Below are positions 1-6,894 of a DNA stretch of 7,563 nucleotides, piece by piece; within the stretch, counting starts at the first letter, position 1; the number at the start of each line of letters is the position of its first letter. The DNA lies in the NCBI GenBank assembly GCA_035374585.1, contig DAOSPF010000114.1:1-7563 (forward strand), written 5' to 3'. A model generated the notes under the pieces. That model saw only the letters and a program-made list of their open reading frames with translations. It did no database searches and was not told where the DNA came from. The translations under genes and the position numbers were made by a program. This stretch comes from JAKPQD01 sp029572965 (GTDB lineage: Bacteria > Bacteroidota > Bacteroidia > Bacteroidales > DTGW01).

Positions 1-311
1 TGTTTGAAAAATTTTATTAAACTATTGAATTACAATTTTTTAATCGATTAAACATTTTTAATGCTTAATTTGAAATTATTGGATTTATATGCTGTTTTTA
101 TTCAACGTAAAAGTTTTGCTGAAAAAAATAGCAGAATAGATCTTTGAATTATCTATTGATGTGTGCTGTTTTTTTGTTGTTCCTTTAAAAATTTTAAATT
201 TATACACGTGAAAAACAAAAGTTACCCACTAATTCATGTACAAAACTCAAAAAAAGATATCTTCGCATTTTATTAATTGTTGATAATTAGCAAGTTGGTT
301 TTTTTAAAGTT
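1..311. other. AT-rich non-coding stretch downstream of ppk2
   Basis: No convincing gene is visible here on either strand; the longest ATG-started frame I noticed is a 28-codon one at 61-147 with no recognisable character. The stretch lies beyond the 3' end of the minus-strand ppk2 gene. It holds a perfect 14-bp palindrome (TTTAATCGATTAAA, 39-52), a good hairpin at 122-175 (listed separately), and a weak stem TAATT/AATTA (274-278 with 285-289) about 25 bp past the ppk2 stop. The last could help end ppk2 transcription but is too short to call a terminator. One AATTAGCA unit at 285-292 matches the 8-bp units found elsewhere in the window. Confidence 0.7.
122..175. terminator. Hairpin with A-tract and T-tract, possible terminator
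   Basis: The A-run plus TAGCA at 122-133 pairs with TGCTGTTTTTTT at 164-175: 12 pairs, one of them G-U in RNA. Inside it AATAGAT (135-141) pairs with ATCTATT (151-157) around a 9-base loop. The A-tract, stem and T-tract arrangement resembles a bidirectional intrinsic terminator, although the stem has little GC. It would end transcription of a plus-strand gene left of the window, or back up termination of ppk2. The pairing is seen directly; the function is inferred. Confidence 0.4.
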
Positions 312-1142
312 TTAATACTTTTCTGGAACAAAGGTTTGGTCAGTAACCGGAGGTCTGATATAACCTTCATCACTTTGTCGGGGGGGGAGTTTAAGTTTCT
401 CCTGCTTGATTTCTTCGTAAGGTATCATGCTTAATAAGTGGTTGATGCAGTTGAGCCTTGCTTTTAGTTTATTATCGGCATTTACTACATACCATGGGGC
501 TTGCTTGATGTCTGTATATTGAAACATTGTATCTTTTGCCTTGGAATATTCTACCCAATGCTTGCGTGATTCAAGATCCATAGGGCTTATCTTCCATCGC
601 TTTGCCGGATTGTTTATCCTGTCCTGGAAACGGCGTTCTTGCTCTTCATCGCTTACTGAAAACCAGTATTTTATGAGTATAATTCCTGAACGGATAAGCA
701 TACGCTCAAATTCAGGACACGAACGTAAAAATTCTTCGTATTCTTCATCAGTACAAAACCCCATTACATGTTCAACCCCGGCACGGTTGTACCAGCTGCG
801 GTCAAATAACACCATCTCGCCAGCAGCTGGCAAATGAGCTACATAACGTTGAAAGTACCATTGTGTTTTTTCGCGTTCGGTAGGCACTCCCAACGCTACC
901 ACTTTGCAAAAACGGGGATTTAGGTATTCGGTTATACGCTTGATAACTCCGCCCTTACCTGCAGCATCACGGCCTTCGAAAATAACAACAACTTTTAGCT
1001 TTTTGAACTTAATCCATTCTAAAAGCTTTACTAGTTCTAACTGAAGATGAACCAAATTTTTCTCATATTCCTTTTTTTCTTGTTTATGTTGTTCTTTTTC
1101 TTCCTTATGGTTCTTTTCCTTGTTTTCTTTTTCTTTTGACAT
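312..1142 (-). CDS. ppk2: Polyphosphate kinase 2 (PPK2 family, class I)
   Basis: This 276-residue cytoplasmic kinase transfers phosphate between inorganic polyphosphate and nucleotides, in this class mainly nucleoside diphosphates to triphosphates or the reverse. A P-loop with Walker A GRDAAGKGG lies at residues 57-65, Walker B in VLFDRSWYNR at 111-120, and a basic lid helix at about 170-189 (RRFQDRINNPAKRW). The C-terminal motif APWYVVNADNK (215-225) is also typical of the family. Length fits a single-domain PPK2. Residues 1-29 are a Lys/Glu-rich, highly charged extension with no other Met before the core, so the start at 1142 is the natural choice. The gene is transcribed alone, divergently from the E2-E1 cluster. 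A run of eight C (coding strand, 380-387) lies 22 codons before the stop. The nucleotide preference (ADP or GDP) cannot be read from sequence alone. Confidence 0.95.
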   Translation of the reverse strand: MSKEKENKEKNHKEEKEQHKQEKKEYEKNLVHLQLELVKLLEWIKFKKLKVVVIFEGRDAAGKGGVIKRITEYLNPRFCKVVALGVPTEREKTQWYFQRYVAHLPAAGEMVLFDRSWYNRAGVEHVMGFCTDEEYEEFLRSCPEFERMLIRSGIILIKYWFSVSDEEQERRFQDRINNPAKRWKISPMDLESRKHWVEYSKAKDTMFQYTDIKQAPWYVVNADNKLKARLNCINHLLSMIPYEEIKQEKLKLPPRQSDEGYIRPPVTDQTFVPEKY

Positions 1143-1424
1143 AGCGGTAATATTTAATTAGTAAATTAGGGAATTAGCCAATTTGTTCTTTAAATCTGTC
1201 TTAGAAATCTTAACTAAAGATAGTCAATTTACAATCGAAATAACTTTCAGAGAGGCAAATTATTAGCATTATATTTTAAAAAATAATGATTGAAAACGAT
1301 GTAATGCCAAGCTTAATATTTCAAATTTTTGATTTGTTAACTATTTCACAATCAAAATAATAATACTTGTCATTGAACAAAAAATAATCCTTGTGGTTAA
1401 ATCTATAAAACCGAAAATAGAATT
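1143..1424. promoter_or_regulatory. Divergent spacer between ppk2 and the E2 gene
   Basis: This 282-bp AT-rich region separates two divergently transcribed units and must hold the promoters of both. I searched for the Bacteroidota pattern (TTTG near -33, TAnnTTTG near -7) and found only partial matches with poor spacing, so I do not place either promoter. The ppk2-proximal end carries the four-unit 8-bp repeat at 1156-1187. Neither flanking start codon has a Shine-Dalgarno sequence, which is usual for this phylum. Confidence 0.5.
1156..1187. repeat. Four tandem 8-bp AATTnGnn units (half copy of the spacer element)
   Basis: The units AATTAGTA, AATTAGGG, AATTAGCC and AATTTGTT follow each other without gaps. 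They have the same 8-bp period and consensus as the arms of the two full elements at 6780-6894 and 7021-7130, and lie just upstream of a minus-strand start codon (ppk2, 1142), as those arms do. A matching opposite arm is not clear: GGCAAATT at 1254-1261 followed by TTAGCATT at 1263-1270 may be its decayed remains, one base out of phase. Confidence 0.6.
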
Positions 1425-2711
1425 ATGGCAACATTTGATATAAAAATGCCCAAGTTGGGCGAAAGTGTAGAAGAGGCAACCATTACAAAATGGTTTGTAA
1501 AAGCTGGTGACATGGTAGAAGAAGACCAAGTTCTTCTTGAAATAGCTACGGATAAAGTAGATTCAGAGATACCAAGTCCTGTATCGGGCAAGGTGATTGA
1601 AATTAAGTATCCCGAAAATGCTAAAATAGCCGTAGGTAAAGTCATTGCTGTTATTGATACTGATGGAAGTGCTGAAGTAAAGCCTTCTGCATCAATTGCC
1701 GTTGAAGAAGTCAAGGCTGAAGAACCTGTAAAAACTAATGTTGTTGTAAACGAAAGCCTAAACTTTAACGAATCTTCAAGGTTTTATTCGCCATTGGTCC
1801 GAAGCATGGCTAAAAAAGAACAAGTAAGTTTGGATGAATTAGAAAAAATCAATGGAACAGGGCATAATGGCAGGGTAAAGAAAGAAGACCTTTTACATTA
1901 TTTGGAAAACCGTACTTCTGGTTCAGCAAAGCCTGTAACAGAAAGTGTTGTTGCCAAAGCAGAAAGTAAACCAGTTGAAAAACCTCTTGTTATATCATCT
2001 TCTGAAGATGAAATTATTGAAATGGGCCGTATGCGCCGCATTATTGCAGATCACATGGTGATGTCCAAGCAGGTTTCACCTCACGTTACCAATGTTGTTG
2101 AAGCGGATGTTACGTCATTGGTGATGTGGCGCAATAAGAACAAGGACGCATTTGAGAAAAAGCAGGGCGTTAAGCTTACTTATATGCCTGTATTTATTGA
2201 AGCTGTAGCAAGGGCATTGAAAGAATTTCCGATGGTCAATGCTTCTGTGGACGGGTATAAAATTATTCTTAGGAAAAACGTTAATGTAGGCGTTGCCGTT
2301 GCTCTTCCTAATGGGGGGCTTATTGTTCCAGTCATTAGAAATGCAGACCTCAAAAACATTGCCGGATTAGCTGTTGATATGAATGAACTTGCCGAAAAAG
2401 CCAGGAAAAACAAGCTTTCGCCGGATGATATTCAGGGCGGGACTTTTACTATTACCAACTTTGGTACATTCCGCAACTTGTACGGAACGCCAATTATCAA
2501 CCAGCCTCAGGTAGCAATACTTGCAACAGGTTCTATTGTCAAAAAGCCTGCTGTGCTTGAAACTCCTCAAGGCGATGTAATTGCTATACGTCATAAAATG
2601 TACCTTGCTTTAACTTTTGACCATCGGATTATTGACGGTGTGCTTGGTGGTACTTTCTTGAGACGTATTGCTGATATCCTTGAACAATGGGACGAATCAA
2701 CTTCTATTTAA
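1425..2711 (+). CDS. 2-oxo acid dehydrogenase complex, dihydrolipoyl acyltransferase (E2)
   Basis: E2 is the core of a 2-oxo acid dehydrogenase complex: its swinging lipoyl arm takes the acyl group from E1 and passes it to coenzyme A. The 428 residues show three modules. A single N-terminal lipoyl domain (1-78) has the lipoyl-lysine K44 in ATDKVDSE. An acidic, Ala/Val-rich linker follows, then a peripheral subunit-binding domain at about 119-161 (SPLVRSMAKK to GRVKKEDLL). A second linker leads to the catalytic acetyltransferase domain at about 196-428, which ends with the active-site signature DHRIIDG (H400, D404). One lipoyl domain and this length fit both bacterial branched-chain (BkdB-like) and pyruvate E2 proteins, so the acyl substrate is not assigned. 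The E1 gene follows after 37 bp on the same strand, making co-transcription likely. Confidence 0.95.
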   Translation: MATFDIKMPKLGESVEEATITKWFVKAGDMVEEDQVLLEIATDKVDSEIPSPVSGKVIEIKYPENAKIAVGKVIAVIDTDGSAEVKPSASIAVEEVKAEEPVKTNVVVNESLNFNESSRFYSPLVRSMAKKEQVSLDELEKINGTGHNGRVKKEDLLHYLENRTSGSAKPVTESVVAKAESKPVEKPLVISSSEDEIIEMGRMRRIIADHMVMSKQVSPHVTNVVEADVTSLVMWRNKNKDAFEKKQGVKLTYMPVFIEAVARALKEFPMVNASVDGYKIILRKNVNVGVAVALPNGGLIVPVIRNADLKNIAGLAVDMNELAEKARKNKLSPDDIQGGTFTITNFGTFRNLYGTPIINQPQVAILATGSIVKKPAVLETPQGDVIAIRHKMYLALTFDHRIIDGVLGGTFLRRIADILEQWDESTSI

Positions 2712-2748
2712 TCTGAATTAGTAATAATTACTCAATACACAACAAATC

Positions 2749-4830
2749 ATGGCTACAATTTTTGAAAAGATATTGGAAGAACAAAACAAAGAGGTGCCCC
2801 GGGTACACGGTATTCTTACCACTGACAAAGAGCTGCTCGAAAAGTGGTTTTATCTTATGGTACTTGGACGTGCATTGGACGATAGGGCCCCGAATTACCT
2901 GAAGCAGGCAATAGGGTGGAGCTACCATGCCCCTTATGCCGGGCATGATGGAATACAGTTGGCTATTGGACAGGTTTTTGACAAAACTACAGACCATTTG
3001 TACCCATATTACCGGGATATGTTGACAACCTTGTCGGCAGGCCTTACTGCTGAAGAGATTATTCTTAATGGTATTTCAAAAGATAATGATGTGGCAAGTG
3101 GTGGAAGGCACATGAGCAACCACTTTGCAAAGCCTGAATGGAACATTCACAACTTTTCATCGGCCACGGGCAACCAGACGTTGCATGCGACAGGTACCGG
3201 AAGGGCCATGAAAAAATATAACCACAAAGGTGTGGTGTTTTGCTCTCAAGGCGAATCTTCTGTTTCAGAGGGTTATGTGTTTGAAGCCATTAACGGTGCT
3301 TCAAATGAAAAGGTGCCTGTCGTTTTTATCTTTCAGGACAATGGTTATGGAATATCGGTGCCTAAAAAAGACCAGACTGCCAATCGCAAGGTTTCCGATA
3401 ATTTTAGGGGTTTAAAAAATATTTCTATCATAAAATGCAATGGCAAAGATGTCTTTGATTCTATGAATGCTATGCTTGAGGCTAAGCGCATAGCTTTGCA
3501 TGAACAGCATCCTGTCATTGTCCATGCCAACTGTGTCCGCATCCATTCGCATTCCAACAGCGACCGTCACGAGCTGTACCGAGATGATTACGAGTTGAAT
3601 TATGTCCGCGAATACGACCCTCTGGCTAAGTACAGACGTTTATTACTCCGATATAAAAGGTTTACCGAAGAGGAATTGGTGGCAATCGAGCAAAGGGTAA
3701 AGGATACAGTTAAAGAAGCTCACAAATCAGCCATGGCTTCGCCTGATCCCAAACCTGAGTCTATTCACGACTTTGTCATTGGCCCGGCTTATGTGAGCCA
3801 GAAATACCCCGAGGGGTTACACGATGGGAAAGGTGTAGAAATGAAACTGATTGAGGCCATCAACCAAACACTTAAGGCCGAATTTAGGCATAACCCTGAT
3901 ACTTTCCTTTGGGGACAGGATATCGCCAACAAGGACAAAGGCGGTATTTTCAATGTTTCTAAAGGGATGCAACAGGAGTTTGGTGCTGAAAGGGTTTTCA
4001 ATGCCCCTATTGCTGAGGATTTCATTCTGGGGACCGCCAATGGCATGTCCCGATTCAATAAAAATATCAGGATAGTGGTTGAAGGTGCCGAATTTGCAGA
4101 CTATTTCTGGCCTGCCATGGAACAACTTATCAATACATCCCATGATTACTGGCGTTCAAAAGGTCAGTTTTCACCCAATATAACGGTACGTTTGGCTTCT
4201 GGTGGCTACATCGGTGGAGGTCTTTACCATTCGCAAAACATTGAAGGGGCTTTGATTACCATTCCTGGCATTCGAGTGGTTTATCCTTCGTTTGCCGATG
4301 ATGCTGCTGGCTTGCTGCGTACCTCTATGCGTTCGGAAGGATTGACGATGTTTTTAGAACCTAAGGCATTGTACAATGCCCCAAAAGCAGCCACTCTGGT
4401 TCCTGAAGATTTTGAAGTCCCTTTTGGTAAGGCTCGTATAAGGCGTGAGGGAAAGGATATGTCTATCATTACTTATGGTAACACCACGCACATGTGTATA
4501 GAAGTGGCTAACCAAGTGTCATCTGAATTGGGCAAAGAGATAGAAGTTCTGGATTTGCGCTCTCTCAGTCCTCTGGATCATGAAGCTATTGTTAATACTG
4601 TGAAAAAGACCAACAAAGTGCTGATTGTACATGAGGATAAAGTTATTGGTGGAGTAGGGGGCGAGGTTGCAGCATTGATAAGCAATGAAGTATTCGAATA
4701 TCTTGATGCCCCAATCATGCGGGTAGGTTCAACATTTACCCCTGTCGGGTTCAACCGTATTCTTGAAAAAGCTATCCTGCCAAATAATGAAAAGATTTTG
4801 GAAGCAGTGAAAAAAATGCTCAATTACTAA
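2749..4830 (+). CDS. 2-oxo acid dehydrogenase E1, alpha and beta subunits fused
   Basis: This thiamine-diphosphate enzyme decarboxylates a 2-oxo acid and reductively acylates the lipoyl group of E2. The 693 residues contain an E1-alpha part (about 25-335) joined to an E1-beta part (about 360-693), normally two separate chains. The alpha part shows the cofactor and metal motif QGESSVSEG (167-175), with NGYGIS 29 residues on, and the regulatory-loop-like RIHSHSNSD (264-272). The glutamate at 169 replaces the usual aspartate of GDG; I think this is normal for the fused family. The beta part shows NAPIAED with the cofactor-activating glutamate E423, GGLYHSQNIEG (490-500), and the C-terminal VHEDKVIGGVGGEVAA segment. 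Likely substrates are pyruvate or branched-chain 2-oxo acids. E3 is not encoded here and would be supplied from elsewhere. Confidence 0.95.
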   Translation: MATIFEKILEEQNKEVPRVHGILTTDKELLEKWFYLMVLGRALDDRAPNYLKQAIGWSYHAPYAGHDGIQLAIGQVFDKTTDHLYPYYRDMLTTLSAGLTAEEIILNGISKDNDVASGGRHMSNHFAKPEWNIHNFSSATGNQTLHATGTGRAMKKYNHKGVVFCSQGESSVSEGYVFEAINGASNEKVPVVFIFQDNGYGISVPKKDQTANRKVSDNFRGLKNISIIKCNGKDVFDSMNAMLEAKRIALHEQHPVIVHANCVRIHSHSNSDRHELYRDDYELNYVREYDPLAKYRRLLLRYKRFTEEELVAIEQRVKDTVKEAHKSAMASPDPKPESIHDFVIGPAYVSQKYPEGLHDGKGVEMKLIEAINQTLKAEFRHNPDTFLWGQDIANKDKGGIFNVSKGMQQEFGAERVFNAPIAEDFILGTANGMSRFNKNIRIVVEGAEFADYFWPAMEQLINTSHDYWRSKGQFSPNITVRLASGGYIGGGLYHSQNIEGALITIPGIRVVYPSFADDAAGLLRTSMRSEGLTMFLEPKALYNAPKAATLVPEDFEVPFGKARIRREGKDMSIITYGNTTHMCIEVANQVSSELGKEIEVLDLRSLSPLDHEAIVNTVKKTNKVLIVHEDKVIGGVGGEVAALISNEVFEYLDAPIMRVGSTFTPVGFNRILEKAILPNNEKILEAVKKMLNY

Positions 4831-4854
4831 TGATGAATATGGTATTTCTTTTGC

Positions 4855-4882
4855 CTTTTTACTTATAACTTTTTACTTTATC
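4855..4882. repeat. 14-bp direct repeat in the E1-flavodoxin gap
   Basis: Two adjacent 14-bp copies, CTTTTTACTTATAA (4855-4868) and CTTTTTACTTTATC (4869-4882), fill most of the 56-bp gap between E1 and the flavodoxin gene, ending 4 bp before the flavodoxin start. The first ten bases are identical. The T-rich tract could be a leader, part of a promoter or a simple slippage product; nothing here decides. Confidence 0.5.
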
Positions 4883-4886
4883 TAAT

Positions 4887-5396
4887 ATGGAAAAAATAGC
4901 ACTTATATACAGTTACAATACCCGTAACACAGCCAATGTGGCTAAAGAAATTGTCAAAGCTTTTGGAAAATCTGTTGTTGTAGAAGAGCTTAATGCCGAA
5001 GATATTGATGGACAAAAGTTTTCATCTTATAACAATCTTATTTTGGGCGTTCCAACCTGGTTTGATGGCGAATTGCCCAATTATTGGGATGAGTTTGTTC
5101 CAGAGCTCGAAACGCTTGATTTGAAAGGGAAACGAATTGCCATCTTTGGCTTGGGTGACCAGGTGAATTATCCTGAGAACTTTGTGGACGGCATTGGCCT
5201 CATGGTCAATATTTGTAAAAAAGCCGGGGCTGAAATTGTTGGTTACACAGATGCTTCAGGTTATACCTTTGAATCTTCTGCAGCATTTTCAGGTGGAAAG
5301 TTTTGCGGATTAGCTATAGATATCGAAAATCAAGGCGATTTGAACGATGAACGCATTGAGAGCTGGGTTTCACAATTGAAAAAGGAATTTAGGTAG
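4887..5396 (+). CDS. fldA: Flavodoxin, long-chain type
   Basis: This small FMN protein carries one electron at low potential, replacing ferredoxin in many reactions, often under iron limitation. The 169 residues fit the long-chain class. The two FMN-flanking loops are clear: PTWFDGELP (56-64, stacking W58) and FGLGDQVNYPENFVDGIG (87-104, stacking Y95). The C-terminal GLAIDIENQ with ERIESWVSQL is also typical. The phosphate-binding loop is unusual, reading YNTRNT (10-15) where most flavodoxins have S/T-x-T-G-x-T, so an arginine replaces the glycine. It lies 56 bp after E1 on the same strand and could be read from the E2-E1 transcript or from its own promoter. A role as electron partner of this dehydrogenase is not implied, since the complex normally reduces NAD through E3. 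Confidence 0.92.
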   Translation: MEKIALIYSYNTRNTANVAKEIVKAFGKSVVVEELNAEDIDGQKFSSYNNLILGVPTWFDGELPNYWDEFVPELETLDLKGKRIAIFGLGDQVNYPENFVDGIGLMVNICKKAGAEIVGYTDASGYTFESSAAFSGGKFCGLAIDIENQGDLNDERIESWVSQLKKEFR

Positions 5397-5409
5397 TTTT
5401 ACCTCTAAA
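5388..5409. terminator. Small hairpin spanning both convergent stop codons
   Basis: TTTAGGTA (5388-5395) pairs with TACCT (5400-5404) and, after a 2-base bulge, with AAA (5407-5409), around the loop GTTT. It covers the flavodoxin stop (5394-5396) and the glycosyltransferase stop (5405-5407), only 8 bp apart. The position suits a shared bidirectional terminator, but the stem is short and no T-run follows, so this is a weak candidate. Confidence 0.3.
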
Positions 5410-6532
5410 ACACCGCTTTTGTCAAGCTTTTCCAAACCTCTTCAGCGGTTTTGTCCCAGTTGAACGCTTGTCTGCGAATGCGGGACTTTTCTATCAGCTC
5501 GTTTCTGAGATTATTTTTGGTGTCAATATCTTCAATGGCTTGTGCTATCTGTCCAATATTGTTTGGGTCAGCCAAAATAGCTGCATCTCCTGCTACTTCA
5601 GGCATTGATGAGGTATTTGAGGTAATTACCGGGACATCGCATTGCATAGCTTCCAAAATGGGGATACCAAAGCCCTCAAAATGAGACACAAATATCAAGC
5701 CTTTGGCAGCTCCGACTACCAAAGGTAGTTCCTCCTGTGTCAGTCGTCCGGTAAAGATTATATCATCTTTAACATTGGAATTGTCATACGCTTCTTTGAT
5801 TTTATCGGTCATAAAAAAGCTTTCGCCCACTATCACCAGCTTTGTGCTCAAACCCGTTTTATTTTTGCACAAAGTAAAAGCTTTAATCATGCCATCAACG
5901 TTCTTTCTGGGAAGCAGGTTGCCTACATACACAAAGTATTCTGCCCCATTGGCAAATTGATTTCTTACTTCATGTTTCTGATATTCATCAAGCGGTTTGA
6001 AATCTTCTCCTGCTCCATTGTAAGCTACATCAATCAAATCAGCATCTGCTCCGTATGTTTTCACTATATCCTTCTTTGAAAATTCTGATACGGTAATGAT
6101 GCGTTTGGCTATTTTCGCATAGATTGGAAAGTAATGACAATAATAATGGCGCATGAAATAGGGGATATCTTTCGGGTAATGCTGAAAATTGATATCGTGT
6201 ATCACTGGTACTGACGGGATAAACGGCAAACGTGTTGACAACAATCCGTCTGGCGAAAGGAAAACATCAGCCTTATGTTTGTTAATAACAGGCACTATCG
6301 AGTAATTGAACCATATATAGTATAGAAACGGGTGCCTGGCCTGGGGAAAAACTACTTCAGGGATGACATTTGGCCCAAAAATAAAACGTTCGTCGTATTG
6401 CCGGTCAAACAAAAAAACAAACTCATCGTTAGGGTGTTGCTCGACCATTCGCTTTAACACATGATATTTGAACCAGCCAATGCCGCTCAGTTTATCATGC
6501 AACAACAAACGCGTATTTACAGCTATTTTCAT
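5405..6532 (-). CDS. GT4-family glycosyltransferase (group 1)
   Basis: This 375-residue enzyme transfers a sugar from a nucleotide-activated donor to an acceptor, probably in surface polysaccharide, glycolipid or protein glycan synthesis; donor and acceptor cannot be told. It has the GT-B layout. The N-terminal domain has the glycine loop SGIGWF (16-21), IHDINF (111-116) and TVSEFSKKDI (147-156). The C-terminal nucleotide-sugar domain has YVGNLLPRKN (202-211) with basic R209/K210, LVIVG (232-236), TGRLTQEEL (261-269), and the E-x7-E signature FEGFGIPILEAM (E286, E294). No signal peptide or membrane segment is evident, so it is probably cytoplasmic or loosely bound to the inner membrane. Its ATG overlaps the stop of the upstream regulator gene (ATGA, 6529-6532), pointing to translational coupling. 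The gene ends 8 bp from the convergent flavodoxin gene. Confidence 0.93.
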   Translation of the reverse strand: MKIAVNTRLLLHDKLSGIGWFKYHVLKRMVEQHPNDEFVFLFDRQYDERFIFGPNVIPEVVFPQARHPFLYYIWFNYSIVPVINKHKADVFLSPDGLLSTRLPFIPSVPVIHDINFQHYPKDIPYFMRHYYCHYFPIYAKIAKRIITVSEFSKKDIVKTYGADADLIDVAYNGAGEDFKPLDEYQKHEVRNQFANGAEYFVYVGNLLPRKNVDGMIKAFTLCKNKTGLSTKLVIVGESFFMTDKIKEAYDNSNVKDDIIFTGRLTQEELPLVVGAAKGLIFVSHFEGFGIPILEAMQCDVPVITSNTSSMPEVAGDAAILADPNNIGQIAQAIEDIDTKNNLRNELIEKSRIRRQAFNWDKTAEEVWKSLTKAVF

Positions 6533-6768
6533 TTCTTTTTGTCAGTGTTTGTTTGAACGGGTATTTCCCAGTCAAATTCTTCGAGATAAAATAAATCGTT
6601 TACTTTTCGTTTGAAAACCTTTGAAAGCTTTAAAGCCAAAAGGGTAGAAGGTATAAAGCGGTCATGTTCTATAGCATGAATGGTTTGTCGGCTCACGCCA
6701 ACAAGCTGAGCAAGCTGGTCTTGCGTCATTTCTTTAAACTCTCTTTCAGCTTTTACCCTGTTTTTCAT
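6529..6768 (-). CDS. XRE-family helix-turn-helix regulator, small
   Basis: This 79-residue protein is almost entirely one Cro/C1-type DNA-binding domain. Helices 2-3 lie at about 15-34 (TQDQLAQLVGVSRQTIHAIE), followed by PSTLLALKLSKVFKRKVNDLF (40-60), the usual rest of the fold. A short tail (EEFDWEIPVQTNTDKKK) follows. The compact form resembles the YozG/YgzD-type regulators, which often sit beside small membrane proteins; here the partner is a glycosyltransferase. The stop codon overlaps the next start by an ATGA, so the two proteins are probably made together. The start at 6768 lies 11 bp from the end of the spacer element at 6780-6894. Self-regulation through that palindromic spacer is possible but is inference only. 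Confidence 0.9.
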   Translation of the reverse strand: MKNRVKAEREFKEMTQDQLAQLVGVSRQTIHAIEHDRFIPSTLLALKLSKVFKRKVNDLFYLEEFDWEIPVQTNTDKKK

Positions 6769-6779
6769 GCCATAAAATT

Positions 6780-6894
6780 AATTAGCAAATCTAAAAATTA
6801 GCAAATTTGAAAATGAAATCCTACTCAAGACTTTTAGTTATTCAAATATATATCTTTTCATTATCAAATTATCTCATTTGCTAATTGGCTCATT
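6780..6894. repeat. Inverted-repeat spacer element, copy A, arms of 8-bp units
   Basis: The left arm (6780-6819) is five gapless 8-bp units: AATTAGCA, AATCTAAA, AATTAGCA, AATTTGAA, AATGAAAT. The right arm (6855-6894), read on the minus strand, is five more: AATGAGCC, AATTAGCA, AATGAGAT, AATTTGAT, AATGAAAA. The 35-bp centre is not repetitive. The arms face each other, so DNA or RNA could fold into a long imperfect hairpin. The element fills nearly the whole gap between the four-cysteine gene and the regulator gene, and includes the last codons and stop of the former. It matches copy B (7021-7130) at 29 of 31 positions over 6796-6826 versus 7037-7067. Confidence 0.8.

Noticed and set aside
39..52. 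Perfect palindrome TTTAATCGATTAAA as an operator
   Set aside because: It has no adjacent gene start in the window, and 14-bp AT palindromes are not rare in this composition; noted only in the spacer entry.
61..147. 28-codon open frame in the first spacer
   Set aside because: Short, AT-rich, no motif, and it runs into the 122-175 hairpin; no support as a gene.
541..837. 98-codon plus-strand open frame opposite ppk2
   Set aside because: It lies wholly within the strongly supported ppk2 gene and its product has no recognisable motif.
1215..1222. Possible -7 box (TATCTTTA on the minus strand) for ppk2
   Set aside because: No TTTG-like box at suitable spacing upstream; in DNA this AT-rich such matches arise by chance.
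1333..1369. Possible Bacteroidota promoter for the E2 gene (TTTG at 1333-1336, AATACTTG at 1362-1369)
   Set aside because: The second box has two mismatches to TAnnTTTG and the spacing of 25 bp is too long.
1403..1714. 103-codon minus-strand frame at the start of the E2 gene
   Set aside because: It is antisense to the lipoyl domain, whose motifs are unambiguous; the composition is that of a reverse-frame shadow.
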